From Rotaria sordida (lineage: Eukaryota; Rotifera; Eurotatoria; Philodinida; Philodinidae), in the NCBI GenBank assembly GCA_905250125.1, contig CAJNOL010000438.1, positions 62,001 to 126,000 on the forward strand: DNA of 64,000 nucleotides. The letters are read 5' to 3'. Numbering within the stretch: the stretch's first letter is position 1; each line of letters begins with the position of its first letter. Under the pieces are notes generated by a model. The model had not been told where the DNA came from. It saw only the letters and a list, made by a program, of their open reading frames with translations, and did not search any database. Position numbers and translations under genes: made by a program. Of this stretch, positions 40,399 to 59,324 are shown piece by piece.

Positions 40399-41125
40399 TT
40401 AAGGCCTCCCTCAAAAAATTCACTTTTCGCCAGAATCATCAAAATTGAGATAAATTCATGGGGAAATAGCTCTTCATCTGCTCTCTCATACGCGTCAAAA
40501 ATTTTCATTTGACACCTTTCTTTTTTCAAGAATTTTTGAAGACTTTCCTTACTCCTTCTATTCGAAAAACACGCCGTTTTTACAAATAGCCGAAAATCAT
40601 TTTTCGTTTTTCTCAGAAAGTGAGTTTGATGGTGTATTTTCAGCGGCATTCTACCACAACGTGACATAAAGTCAAATATTATTTTTTGCTTGAAAGAGCA
40701 TGTAAAATTATAGTGTCTATGAGAGCCAGTTTTTTTATTAAGCTTTGCTTTTATTATATATATGAACATTCATATAATTAGAGCGCCATTTTTTTGAAGA
40801 TTTTTTTTGATTCATTGAACTTTCGATTCATTTTTTTTCCTCAAAAAGTAAGAGTTTAAAAAAGGGCTCTCATAAGCATTGCATTTTGACATGCTCTTTC
40901 AAATAAAAAAAAAATTAAATGTATAGACTGAAGATCGCAGAGAATTTTTGGAGACGAAATTAGCTATTATTTCACCTTTGTTTGGCCAATATCTCCGTCA
41001 AACGTCATGGTACAAAGCTGAAAATTTTACCATAGCAATTCCACACCAGCTCCAATATATCCTGAAAATTTCATTCCATTCGAATGTTCCTGACCTGAGA
41101 TCGATTTTTGAGGGAGCGGCCTTAA
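40399..41125. repeat. Foldback element, about 730 bp
   Basis: The left terminus TTAAGGCCTCCCTCAAAAA pairs with TTTTTGAGGGAGCGGCCTTAA at the right. The inner TTGAAAGAGCATGTAAAATT (40690) pairs with TTTTGACATGCTCTTTCAAA (40892). A related but separate element sits in TEX2 intron 6. An open frame of 130 codons on the minus strand covers the left arm and shows no domain. Confidence 0.8.
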
Positions 41126-41536
41126 ATTCGTATATTTTCATATAAAATTATCGTTTCTTTTTGTATTGGAAAATATTTGTTTATAAGCTGTTTTTCTGTA
41201 ATGCATAAATTTATTCAACTGTTTCAAATATAAAATATAAGCTAATTTTATTATGATTTTCTTAATTATACTTAATTTGTCAGCACATAGATGATGCATA
41301 TTATGTTGAAAAAAATGAATTTATCCACAGGGATTAACATTTAGAATTATTCTAATAGGCATTAATGTAGGCGTTGTGACTCTATTGCTTCTCAATATTA
41401 ATAAAAGAAAAACATCGTCAAGAAATTCCAATGTGAGTCAAAAATAGAACATATTTGTATTTTTGAAATATTTTCTTAATAGTGACAGTTAAAACGAATT
41501 GAAATATAGCTTTGAATAGTTGAAAGGATCTACTAG

Positions 41537-41959
41537 TAGATTCCATTAAAATTTTTATAGAACATCAAGAATCTCTTGAATCAGCGAGTTAAATTCGATC
41601 AAAAACGTTTTGAAAGTTACATCAGTTGATAGAACAAAGATTTTAAAGCAAAATGAAACATTCTCGAGTACTCCACGATCTTTCTTTATTAAATTATATT
41701 CAATTTACGAACTACCCCAAAGGCAGTTTTAAAGAAACAATTTTCTATACTTTACAGTGCAAAACTACTCATAAATTGAGTGTAGTTTAATGGAAAAAAA
41801 GATCGTAGAGTACTCGAGAATGTTTTATTTTATTTAAAAATCTTTATCCTATCAATTGACGTAATTTTCAAAATGTTTTCAATCGAATTTACGACACTAG
41901 TTTTGTGAAAGCTTAATTTTTAGGGGAATATTATTTCGTAAAAATTTCAATCGAATCTG
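41537..41959. repeat. Foldback element, about 420 bp
   Basis: AACATTCTCGAGTACTC (41661) is mirrored by GAGTACTCGAGAATGTT (41808). The pairing extends outward through AAATTCGATCAAAAACGTTTT / AAAATGTTTTCAATCGAATTT to AGATTCCATTAAAATTTTT and its inverse. Arms are about 180 bp with roughly 80% identity. Confidence 0.85.
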
Positions 41960-42407
41960 AAGAAACTCAATTTTCTCTATGTAAAATATCTCTCAATGTT
42001 TTCTAATTATTTCAATTTCACAAAGACCAGAATATAACGAGTATAAACTAGAATACGTCGACATTTATTTTTACATATATCTTAATTTAAGAGCATACAT
42101 GGCGTACTTATGCCGATTATATAATTATTTTATAACATTTTCATCAAAGTGAATAAATTAGAATGATATTTTATTTATAGAAAAAAAACAAGTTTTTTGT
42201 CGACATAAATTAATAGAACGACATCACTTTACTGATCATACTATAAAATAACATCTCATCCTTTCTTTTTGTATTTTTATTAATACAAAACAATAAGAAT
42301 AAGTTAATTTTTTTTTCAAATTTGAAGAATTCATCAATTAAAATTTACAAAAAATCAATGTCACATAATAGATATTCAACAAATAACTTAATATTATGTT
42401 CATTATT

Positions 42408-44477
42408 TTAATTTTTAAATGAATAATAATTTAAATTTTGAATTACACCATTCGTTGAACGACGATTTGATTTTGATTCTTGTAACCGCATATTATCTTT
42501 TGGATAAAATTTATGATTTACTCGACGTTTACTTTCATTTCTATTATATAATTTTTTCCATTTACATCGAAGTATATATATAAGTTCCATACGAAATACT
42601 TTTCCACTGGCACAATATAATAGAAAATTTATACAAAAATTAGTTAACATAAATAATTCTGTTAGTTCTTTTATTGATTTTAATGTTGCATTACGAAATC
42701 CATGTACATAATTAGCAATCCATACAGCACAATATGGAAAATTTAATAATAAAAATGAACATGATACGAGTAAAAGTGTTATTGTAACACGATTTGCTCG
42801 AGATTGTATATAATTTTTAACATATGTTGAGGATCGTTTTACATGTGTTGTATATTTAAATGAGGAATTTGAAACTAAATTTGATTCTATATGTTTTCGA
42901 GTTCGATTAGGCCAAATACTACTATTAATCTATTTGAAAAAAAAAAGAATACATTAATAGTTAACAGATAGCTTTCTGCCAGAGATCGTTTATATCATAG
43001 GATTTGACATGTCGCGTCTGGTTTTTTTTTCGTATACAAACTATTTTGTAAAACAATAGACTAGATTGATATCTTCTTCATACATTAATCATTACGTAAG
43101 TTAAGTTATCAAACGAGATACATCGTACAAATGTTTCTTATGAATTATTATGGAATAGTTTTACTAGACATATACATATATAAACATAAATATGATAAAA
43201 AATAACATTAGTATTTGATGAATATATACAAAATAAGCAATTTATTCTGAGTCTACTCCATAATAAAGATTTTAAAGCAAAAGAAAAAACAATACTATTC
43301 TATATTGGTATATTCTTACTTTGATATTCAGAAAAAAAATTGTAATTAAGCGTCTTTTTTTTTTTATTCATGAAAGTTTAAAATAAAAATTCTATTTATA
43401 AAGATTAACATCAAAAATGCAAATGTGTTAATGAGTTCTTTTTGCTTAAAATATTTTAACTGACACTTAAAAAAACAAATATTTACCTGTGTTATATTTC
43501 CTTCCGATGTTGTCAATGATCCAATTGATTGACATTTATCTAATGAAGATAATCCTTGACTTTGACATTGTTCGACATGATTTATAGTATTTAATGTAGA
43601 TTGTGATGGATGCAAATATGATACTGAATCGCATAAATTATTGAAGTGACTAGAATTTTTCATTTTCTGTCTAATTAATAAAAAAAAAAAGAAAAAGAAA
43701 AGATTTTATCAAAACAAAAAAGATAAAAAAGATTTAAAAACAAAAGATCTTTTACTTTTGTTCAAATGTTTGATAATTTTCATTTTTTTCTGTTAATAAA
43801 CTTTTACTCCAAAGTTTAGAACAAATAAGCATATTAACAAAACCAAGTATACACATAGGTAATAAATAAACCATAATCATTGCACTTATAGCAAATCTCA
43901 TATAGATTGAACGATATTTTGGTAAAATATCACAGATTGTTTCTTCTATTCCAAAATGATTTGATAAATGAATTATTCCATAATGAAATGGAACATTTAT
44001 ATTAATTAAAAGACTAATAATAAATAGAGAAAAAACAACAAAACGTGCCATTTTACGTCGACCTATAATAGCTCGTTTTAATGGATGATATACAACAAGT
44101 AGACGTTCAATTGTAAATGCAACAACTATCCATGATGATAATAAACGTACGGTATTTCTTGCGTATTCAACGAAAATACAAATCGTAGGTGAACTATGAT
44201 CAAGAATATTTATACGTGATTGGTATAATTCATTATGATTACGAAATGTATCTTCAATAAGATTTATACAAAGAAAACAAAGATCAGATATAGCAAGAGA
44301 TAGAAGATAAAAATGTGATGATTGTCGACGATATCGAGGAGATAAAAATATTAATATAGAAAGAATATTACCAATAATTCCAACAGATGTCAATATAAAT
44401 GGTCCATATATTGACATATATTGTTCAACAGCGACTAATGTCGATATGCTAGTAATATTGTTGCTTTGATTTGACAT
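42408..44477 (-). CDS. Rhodopsin-family (class A) G-protein-coupled receptor, peptide-receptor-like
   Basis: Exons 44477-43756, 43670-43487 and 42929-42408 give 475 aa. The N-terminus has glycosylation sites (NQSNNIT). TM1 carries GNILSILIF, TM2 LSLAISDL, and TM3 ends in TIERLLVVYHPL (ER of the DRY motif). TM6 is LLLVSCSFLLLNFPYCAVW and TM7 NFCINFLLYCASGKVF, a variant of NPxxY. The third intracellular loop is very long (about 130 residues) and hydrophilic, and most of it is the middle exon. The pattern resembles FMRFamide-type or orphan neuropeptide receptors; the ligand cannot be told. Exon 2 uses the TTAG|ACAG acceptor because the next AG gives a stop. A CT microsatellite lies 260 bp upstream (44742-44779). 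Confidence 0.92.
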
Positions 44478-44741
44478 TTGTTTTTTTGTTAATCTCAAAC
44501 AAAAATATACAAAAAAAAAAAATCTATTAGACAATAAATAGATCATTTATAATCGAGTATAATGCCTTAATGATACACGTCATAGCATAAGATATTAACA
44601 TCATTATATAAAGAATGAAGATCTCTTTTGTCAGTTGATTTAGTATTATACGCATTTTTTTTCTCAAGATCAAAAAAAAAGGAAATGATGGTCCAGTGAT
44701 TTTTACAACGGTTCTTCTTTTTTTCCTTTTCTTCATCTTTG

Positions 44742-44742
44742 T

Positions 44743-44779
<37 letters not shown>
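44742..44779. repeat. CT/GA dinucleotide microsatellite
   Basis: An uninterrupted (CT) run of about 13-15 units flanked by CTTT and TTTC words, upstream of the GPCR start on the minus strand, where it reads as GA. It may lie in the promoter or 5' UTR. Confidence 0.95.
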
Positions 44780-44782
<3 letters not shown>

Positions 44783-46031
44783 GACATCTCTTCAAGAAAC
44801 ACTACAGCTTTAAATAAAGATCAGAAGCATTCGCCCACATATATGAGTTTTTCTTGTTAAAAAAAAAGACTGCATACAACAAAAAATACTAAAAAAAACA
44901 TAACGGATAAAACCTCAATTTTATAATAGAATTTAATTTATCAAATAAACATTTACTGATCAATTATAAAACAATTTTGAAAATCAGCTTAAATAAAGAA
45001 GCTATGTAAAAAATCATTTAGTTGAATGAGATAAGAATAGATTAAAATGAAGACAACAGAATAACCAGGCAATTTAGTTGACTTTAGTTCACAAAAAATA
45101 ATTAACTTTTGCATATATATTAAGTTTAATGAGTTGATGGAAAAAAATCGAATATCGTTTTTTTGAGATCATATTTCAATACATGAACTAGTCATCGAAC
45201 ATATGTTCTTTTACTGATAACAGTACTTTTGTATTAGGAAAAACTAAGTAAATAAAATGTTTTTTTGTTCTATTCTTGTCTATTATAAAAAAAATACAAT
45301 ACTTTATTTCTAAGAAGTTCAGATTACAGATTTGATATATATAAAAAGTTATCTATCATGCTACATGAATAAAATAAATATTTTATTCAGTTTGAATGAT
45401 ACTGACAATAAGTCTTTTTTTTTATCAAAATATTTAATCATTGATGCGTTTCTGTGTATTTCTAACAGCAACAATTTATGACAACTATATTACTTACTGA
45501 AATACAAACTTGAATAAAAAAAAAAGGAAACACTAGAAAAAGTTATATGAACTCAATATGGCAAAGGTTATTTTTTTATTTTGATATAATGATATTGAAA
45601 CTTACAAAATCTAATGAGAAAATCCTTAGAAAATTATACCATGAAAATAAAACAAAGATGTATTTTTTTATGTTTCTTTCGAAAATAAGCTAAAGGACAA
45701 AAAAGAAGCCTTGAGATCTGTTTTTCTACGAAAAGAAAAGAAAGGCGATCGACAAAAATCCAGGTAATTCATAATTATCATACAGCATGCTTATAGTCGT
45801 TACAGACAAAATGAAACACTTCCCTTTATAAAGAATAAAAAGTAATCTACATATTTCATATAAATATATGAATACTTACCTAGTCAGAAATATTGCAATA
45901 AACGTAAAGAAAAGAATTTTATATTCTATTATAACCCTACTATTAGTTAAGTATTATGACTAATGAAAAAAACAAGAGCGATATTAATATAATTCATCTG
46001 ATGAAATAAAAATTTATTGTATCATATAATT

Positions 46032-46185
46032 TTATTTATTAAAATGTCGATTTGCTTTAATGATAAATGAAGAGATAATGATGATCGCAACCATCCCGAC
46101 TAACATGATCAACACAAGCGGAAAGAACACTATTGTACTTATTAATCTGAATTGCGGAGAAAAGAGCTCTTTTGACGATCGTTTT
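46032..46185 (-). CDS. Possible terminal exon encoding a transmembrane segment and short cytoplasmic tail
   Basis: Read on the minus strand after an AG at 46187-46186, the frame gives a basic, Ser-containing stretch (KRSSKELFSPQF). A 24-residue hydrophobic helix follows (STIVFFPLVLIMLVGMVAII), then a basic tail (KANRHFNK) and a stop. Local GC is higher than in the surroundings. The polypyrimidine tract is weak and no upstream exon was found, so it could be a relic or chance. Confidence 0.22.
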
Positions 46186-48740
46186 CTTCAGGGTAGACAT
46201 GCAATCTCTTTTATGTTGAGTTAATTATATTAATAAGATTTATTTCATTTTAAATATTAATATTTGTTTTTAATATCTTAATGTAGACAATAAAGATTCA
46301 TTGATTTTCTATGAATCAATTATGATCTTTTTTTTTTGAAGAATATTCTTGATTTCAATATAGCAAAGCTTATTCTTAAAATGACCAACTAAAAAACATG
46401 ATATCATATGTACAAAGTTTTCGTTTTTATTTTTAATTAAAAGAAAAGCAATTCTAATAGATAGATAGCTTCATTAAATCATATATATTGTAGAAAGAAA
46501 AAAAACTCATATCCAAGGATAACCTGACTGAGAGAGGAGTGTTGAAAGTATGACACTCTCAAAATCAAGAAAACTTATTGTTTTTACTCATTGGAATCGA
46601 AAATTTTTCATTAGTTCCTGTAGAAAAAAGAATCTTTACGACCATCCAAGTATTAAATATTTCGAACCAGTTATGCTCATTTTAAAACCTATTATCGACG
46701 CTAATCCGGTTAATTTTGTATGTATATATTTCACTGAGAATCGTTTGACAGACACATTAGTAACGTAGGAGACTCGTAAATGTATATGAAGATAAGAATT
46801 AATGATCAAGACGTTGTATAGCTATTCTAGTGTTAGAAAAAAAAAAAAGTTTTTTCACTGTAGACAGAAAAATTCTTTTGTTTGGTATTTTTATTAATAT
46901 AACGATGAATGGTAGTAAGAAAAAGACACTAATCTAGAAAAAAACTCATTACACCACTCGGAAATGAATTCATATGTCAAACTCATGTTAACATATTTTT
47001 AGACATAAATTGTATATCTTGACAATGCAATAACATTTCCGTTATATAAATACATACTTGCATTAATAATAGTTATGAGATTCGAGTTATGAATATATTG
47101 TATCTGATGTAGAATAGGAAAATTTTGATCTAATGAAAAGGTAAAATATTAGTTATACATTTTTATGGAAAACAGATGATTTGCTGTTTAGATATTTTTC
47201 ATGATAGTCAAATAAATAATTGATAAGATCACTATAAGTTTTCCCTGTTGATTTTTATCTATTTTAATGATGAAGATATCTGTTAATAAGCTCTGTTACT
47301 CTATGATGCATATACTTGTTATCTGGGTTACTAACAAATTCAACGTATCTTTTTTCTTATATAAATAAACAAATATTTGTTCGTCTCGAAGATTAACTTG
47401 TAATTTTTCCGAATTTATTAAATATTCTATTTGGTTTCCCTAGCTTTTTTTCTGTTATGCGACACATAAAATTCTAAAATAAGCTTTCTTATCAATCATG
47501 AAATAGTTCACATAGACAAAAATTATAATTATAAATGATATGAATTCATAATTTATATATTAACTTTTCTGTGCCATACACAATAAGGCAGAGAAAAACG
47601 TTTACTTAAAAAAGCATAATTCGGAATAATATTTCAATATAGCCTATAAAAATAAACTTGCTATTTATGTATCACTGTAGAGAAATAAAAAGTCAAATAT
47701 GTAATTTGGTTTCTTGTTAATTATATCCTGTCGAGTTGGTGATAGAAAGCTTAAGTGACAAGATAGACAAAAAACTGTATTCCATCAACATATTTAATAC
47801 TAACATGTCATTGTATTCGTTTCATGAGAAAAAAAAATGAAGACTTGATATAATAAATAAGATGAATATAGTGGGTTTATGTTTGAGCATTTGCTTGTTG
47901 AATCCATTGTGAATTGAAGTTTTTCTTTTTCTCCAGAAAATGTAATGGTAACAAGTCATTTATATGTGTTCAACTACAACAAAAAAGAAAATTATTTCTT
48001 TTTTTTTTTTGTTTCCGCACATACTTACCGTATTTATATATTGAAGCCTCTATGGATTTTTCAGTATGGTGTAATTCATATAATTAATCTTCTTTTTTTA
48101 TACATTAATGAAAAAAAATAAAAATAAAACTAACAATCAAAGAATCGATTGAGAAATGTTAATATTGATCATTTTAATTTAGTTATTTGATTATCTTGAT
48201 CATTTTTTTGGGTTGAATATATTTCGATTAATTAGAGAGAAGAGCAAAGAAAAGGAAAAAAGAATGACGAAAAATATTCTTGATAAGCTTGATGTTTAAC
48301 GCATATTCATATTTATGATAAGCACTTAAGTAATATATCGTCTGTTTATTATATTATAACGTTTTTTGTATTTTTTTTCTTTATCTATCTGTCAAAACAA
48401 GTTGAATAAAAATATTAATGTGATTTCATATGACAAAACATACATTGAATCGTTTTGACAAACTACATGGGAGACATCCTTTTTTTTTGTTTTTTACTGT
48501 TCGACTCTTTCATTGGGATCCTGACAGAGACACTGGGGTTCATCTAATATTCAATTGATTAAGATTAAGTCAATTGAAACCAATCTTCATACATATCAGT
48601 AATAAATAGAAATGCGATAGCCGTTCTTTATCTTGATGAAAATATGTGCAAATATTTAACGGTACGTCCTGATATTTATTATATTTATTTAGAACATCGA
48701 TTATGCACACATCTTAAAATATATTCATATTTATTCAGTA

Positions 48741-48767
48741 ATATATATATATATATATATATATATC
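48741..48767. repeat. TA dinucleotide microsatellite
   Basis: An uninterrupted run of about 13 TA units within AT-rich intergenic DNA. Confidence 0.95.
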
Positions 48768-51700
48768 GGGAATGATACCATCAATATTTTATTAATATTT
48801 CAGTCAGTTTTCATCACAGAAACTTGAGATTAGTCTCAATAGATTTTCTGTTCAATATTCTATAGAACTATGTGAAAAAAATATGTGCGACATGTAGTTG
48901 TAGGCGATCAGCACTACTTTGAAGCTAAAGGCATTACTTTTCAATGCACGCTTTTAGAAGATTAATTATCTCTCTGCTTCTGCAAAATAAGACCCGCAGC
49001 GCCTGCAATTTGATTTTCTCCATGTTTTCCGATGTGCTCTTTTTCACATAACGCAAAACAATTTATCAAGATAAGATACGGAGATTCTAGGGATGTATTC
49101 CCTTGAGAATCAAGTATGAACCATGTAACATCTCTTTCTGGCATAGTATATACTAAAAAAAACAGAGGTGGTCAGTACTCTGTTTAGATTAGATCAAAAT
49201 GATTAAGAAAACATTTCTTTACTTTGTCAGAAAATTGCAACGAAATGTTATATTTTAACTTAACTGTATATTTTTTCACAATCAATCTCATTAGTCGATC
49301 GTGGGAAATTGAACATGAAAGAAAAAAAGCGAAAATGTTTTGATCTGGAACGCTTTCTATAAAAAAAATGTTCAACTTTTTCTTCTACCTGATACAACAT
49401 GACAATCATTACAAAATGGAATATTCGAACGCCTTCTATTCGATCATATAGCGTCGAGAAAATGAAACGGAAAAAATATTCGATGGAAAGTGACGCCTTT
49501 TCCGATATAGGAGGACTGACTCCCTTCGCTTTCACAATTAAATGTTATACATACTCTTTTCATATGATTTTGTAGAATATTGAGCGTGGAATCTTTTGAG
49601 ACTAAGCTCAAGTCTCTATGGCAAAAACTAATCAAAATATTCACAAAATACTGACGGTTTCATTCTGTATGCCGCCCCCCGATATTTATGAATGGGCCGA
49701 AAATTCAGGAAAATAATCATAACTCTTAAGTAATTGATCATGGATCCGAAACTCTTTCGATGTTTCTTATCTTAATAGATCCTATGAGTGAGGTATGAAA
49801 TAGTCAAAACAGCACTCAACATATTGAGCACATCTCTTGTCAGTAATCAAAAAATAGAAAATTTCAATATACATGTGATAGAAATTTGAACAATATATCT
49901 ACATCACTAGGTCGACTAGATTTCAAGTTTGATTATCATCATTGCTGAATGTATTAACAGTTTTCTTTCTAAGAAAAACCATAAGTTTTAATTCGATGTC
50001 AATTCAAAAATACTATCGACATATGATAATTTCATTCATTCTCGCATAAAATTAATAATAAATTCATATCTTCTCATCCTTCAGATACATGACATAGATA
50101 TTTTAAAATAATAAAACTATTTTCCAGATTTTACTAAAATTCTATTAGATACACTCATAAAGACTGTATAACGCATAACGCAGGTCTCGTAACGACACTA
50201 CTTTCCTCATTTTTTTTTCCTGACTCTTTAGAAATATTTCTATTTTGTCCCGGTATTTCACGGTCTATTCCCATAGGATTTATGCCAAAACCATTATGAA
50301 ACTTTCTGTATTATATTTAACCTATTTTGAAGGTTTTTATTTACAAAGTTGCAGAATATTTTCGGCCAAAAAAGAAAAATATAATATTCATATTATATTT
50401 ATTTCAATTATTTATTGTTTCTCTATCGGTTTTAAGTAATTTTCAATACATTGATGTTTCAAAGCAGCTAGTTTCACTTATGACAAGTGTTATCGGTGTC
50501 AGGTAGATCATAGAGAAAGACACTTCTCGCTTTTCATTGATATTTAATGTTTTCATCGTTTTGAACTAAATTTTTTAAATCATCGTACAATTCTGTATAA
50601 AGTTATCTATATTATTTAATGAATATTGTCTCTTTTATTTTTAAAACTAAACATGATTTTAGCAAACTATTGAATACAACATTCAAAATTTGTTTTATTT
50701 TTTAAATTTATTTTATATATACTTTGTTAAGTTTTAAGATCCTTTCTCGTACAATTCTTAATTCATGGTTTAAAACACGTTATCATTAATTAAACCAATT
50801 GCTACGAACTAAGCTGTAATCATGGAAAACTTCTGGAAAATATTTATGTATACGTAATGTCCGAAGAGGTATATGCAAGAGGGAACAGCAAGAGTTTAGT
50901 ACTTCAAAGGACGGTATAGGACCAGTGAAATATCATATTTTGGACTATTCAAGTCTTACTTTTTCCTCTCTTGGGTATATGACAATTTTGAAAGTTGCAT
51001 TCAATAGCTTACTAAAAGATTTCTTGAACAAAATAGATCATAATTTCAACGGAACTTCACGATAATTTGAAAAAAAATTTGATTCGAAGCGATACAAGAA
51101 CTGGAAGGTATCAATGAGAAGCAAAAAGGTGAGGGTAATGTCTATAGTTAAATTTAATATATTGTATGGTTTTTATTGTTGTGAGTGTCCTAGGATATGA
51201 GATCATTACACCAGAACTTGAATATGTTTAGTCTTTGCAAAAAAATCAATACTTTAGGAAAAGAATTATTTTCAATGAATATTATTTTATGACTTATGTC
51301 TCATCTACAGCTGTATGAATAATAACCAAATCTTTACTGGAGGTTTTCTAGAAAAATAGAAATAAAATCATCTTAAACAATTACCACCTATCAGTAAAAA
51401 GAATATTCAGTTACATACTTATCGTTTAGTAGATTAGAAAGATTATTTAACCTATAATTTCACAATGATTCATTGTTAAAAAATGAAGTTTTTATCATCA
51501 GTATAGGTTTATACAATCTATCAAAATAATTTTTAAAAAAATCGGAAAAAAATGACGATGCCTATAATTATGATTCGAATTTCTGAAGAGAGAAGGTCTA
51601 GATAGTGATCAAGAATATACAAAACATGATTAAAGAAAATGGTACATATACTTACAGTGAATTTTTTTGTATCGTGGATGGTGTTATAATATCAAAACTT

Positions 51701-53334
51701 CTGACCCAAACTTTAGAAATTCCAGTGTTAGCAAAAAAAAATCATTATTTTTACAACAGATTCACTTTCATATGAAATACTTAAAAAGACAACGGCTAGT
51801 ATTCCTAGATTCTGACTATCAAATATTGGTTGTTATTAGAAATAAACATAAGTTTTGGAATCAGCATGCAAAAATACATCGGAAACTCTACATTTCATCG
51901 CAAAATATATCTGATTACAACTTTCACTCTACTCTCCCTCAGCTTTTTATTCATAATATTCAAAGCTGTACTTCTCTAGGAATAATAATTGACTGGAACT
52001 CTTTTCTAATGAAAGATAGAAATATTAGCTGTGAGATCTTAATCCCACTTATATTTTATTACTATAACTATATCTTTCTTCCAATCATTCTTCACGCAAC
52101 AACGTAACGCTATATATAGACTGATAACAAGCATCGAAACATTCCAAATGGAAAATCCCATAGAAGATGAACATAGGAAGGAAACATCCATAGAACAATA
52201 CGAAAGAAAGAAAAATAGAACGAAAGAAAAAATTCCAATGTATATGAAAGGAAAAGAAAGATCCATGATGCATGATTAACAATAAGAAAAAAGAAGAAGA
52301 TAAGTGCATATGTATAGTCCTATAGAAAATAGAAAAAAAATTCTTATGACTGCAGCTGAAGAAAATGCAGATTATAGCATTAGCCTTTTTTTTATTTTTT
52401 TAAGTGAAAATGATCCTGTTCTAAAACTAATGAGTTTTTTTTGCTAACACCGAAAATGTCAAATGTCTAGCTATATTATCTCATATTGTCACAATACTCA
52501 TAACTAAAAAAAAAAGTTAAACACAAAAAAAAGTAACGAGGTGTATAACTCTTGAAAGAAAAACGTCATTTCCTTTTTAAGAACTATCATTTGGACATAG
52601 ATGTAGCGTGAGTAACTGTTGGAGGATCAAATATCATGAATTCATCGTTACTCTATCCACTTATGTGCAGACTCACACTGAAATAATAAAATAGCTTTAA
52701 TAATATCCTGTTTCTTTGTTGAGATTCCTAATCCTTCATAGGAGAGTGTCTTACTTATTTTCCTGATTTCAACACAAAGGTTGCTGCGACCTCTGATTAT
52801 ACTTTTTAGATGACTCTTAATCTAGCCATGAATTTTATCATAGATCTACGTCAATTTAAATGAATGCAGAAAGCTCTTTCATTAATTAACAAAAAAAAGA
52901 GGATAAAAAATATCTTCTCCTTATTTTAATAAAGCACAAGATTTGCTTAAAACAATCAGTCCAACGATCAACAGTTACACGATTATATTTACTATTGTTA
53001 TAAACATTCATCGTTCATCTCACAAATCTTTTGTATATTTTCTAATATTTTATCTTTGAATATGTTAAAACACACATAATAAAAAAGAAAAATTATTTTG
53101 TTTTCTTTTTTTTAACACATGAATCATTTCATAGAACTGCTGAAAGTTATTTGTTTTATTTGTATGCTTTCTATCTATGTACAAGATTTGAATACATTCA
53201 TTTGAAAAAGAAAAAAGAGATAACAACGGGTTTGGACGTATTATGTTCGTATATGGTTCGTTGTACAACAAGAGTAACAAAGAAATGACTGTTCTTTAAT
53301 AAAAGGAAGAAATCTATTTGTTTTGTTTTTGTTA

Positions 53335-56156
<2,822 letters not shown>

Positions 56157-56685
56157 CTGAAAACAAAACATACATATACATATTCTTCAAAATTTTATTT
56201 AAATATTTTTTGTTTGTTTTTAATTGTTTTTCAAAAAAAAAACAAATGACAATTAATAAACGATAAACATAAAGAATAATTCACTTATTTTATACATTCC
56301 CGTTCATTATTTCGTTGACATTCACATTCAGACAAAAGACAACACGTGAAGAAATATTTCATAAAAAAAAAAAACGAGAACGAAAGAAAGAAAATTAGTA
56401 CATATAGAAACTTTGTCATGAAGAAGCTTTTTGTATTTAAGGAATGAATATATCTGGCGAAAGAACAAAAACATCAAGACTATACTTAGAGGTAGATTGC
56501 GCACTAGAAAACAAAAAAAAGATTTTTGATCCAATCGGTCTATAAAATATCTGTGAGGACATTCACTTGTTAGTTTTGTTTTTTTTTTCTTTTGCATAAT
56601 AACAATCATTCTAAATTAGTGGAAGGAAAATTACATCCTGAGAAAGAAAAACAAAAAAAAAAAAACTCGAAATTTTATTATGGAA
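56157..56685. other. Spacer between two head-to-tail kinase genes
   Basis: 529 bp between the stop of the Src gene and the start of STK38, both on the minus strand. It must contain the Src 3' UTR and STK38 5' UTR and promoter. Apart from A/T runs no element is clear. Confidence 0.6.

Positions 56686-59324
<2,639 letters not shown>

Larger units (their letters stand above)
33764..42407. other. 8.6-kb gene-poor region packed with inverted-repeat elements
   Basis: Between the 5' end of TEX2 and the 3' end of the GPCR gene. It holds foldbacks at 34463-35166, 38581-38939, 39367-39498, 40399-41125 and 41537-41959, and inverted repeat copy C at 37305-38275. Open frames up to 134 codons occur, but they lie within foldback arms and have no splice or domain support. 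I see no gene. The segments 35170-37300 and 39500-40390 contain nothing I recognise. Confidence 0.65.
44478..53334. other. 8.9-kb AT-rich region with no confident gene
   Basis: It includes the CT microsatellite (44742-44779) and a TA microsatellite (48741-48767). There is a possible last exon with a TM segment on the minus strand (46032-46185), a protein-like 60-codon frame (48962-49144, minus) and a 146-codon frame (51667-52107, plus) without domains. Around 49690-49780 is a fragment similar to the end of the cathepsin-intron foldback (ATAACTC..ACTCTTTC). Otherwise nothing was recognised. Confidence 0.55.

Noticed and set aside
40377..40769. 130-codon open frame on the minus strand
   Set aside because: It coincides with the left arm of the 40399-41125 foldback; a related element in TEX2 intron 6 does not preserve the frame.
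44527..44802. Frame with an Arg-Glu repeat upstream of the GPCR
   Set aside because: The RERERE run is only the GA microsatellite read in frame; the GPCR starts cleanly at 44477.
51667..52107. 146-codon plus-strand open frame
   Set aside because: Long but with no recognisable motif, no paired exon and low-complexity composition; kept as background.
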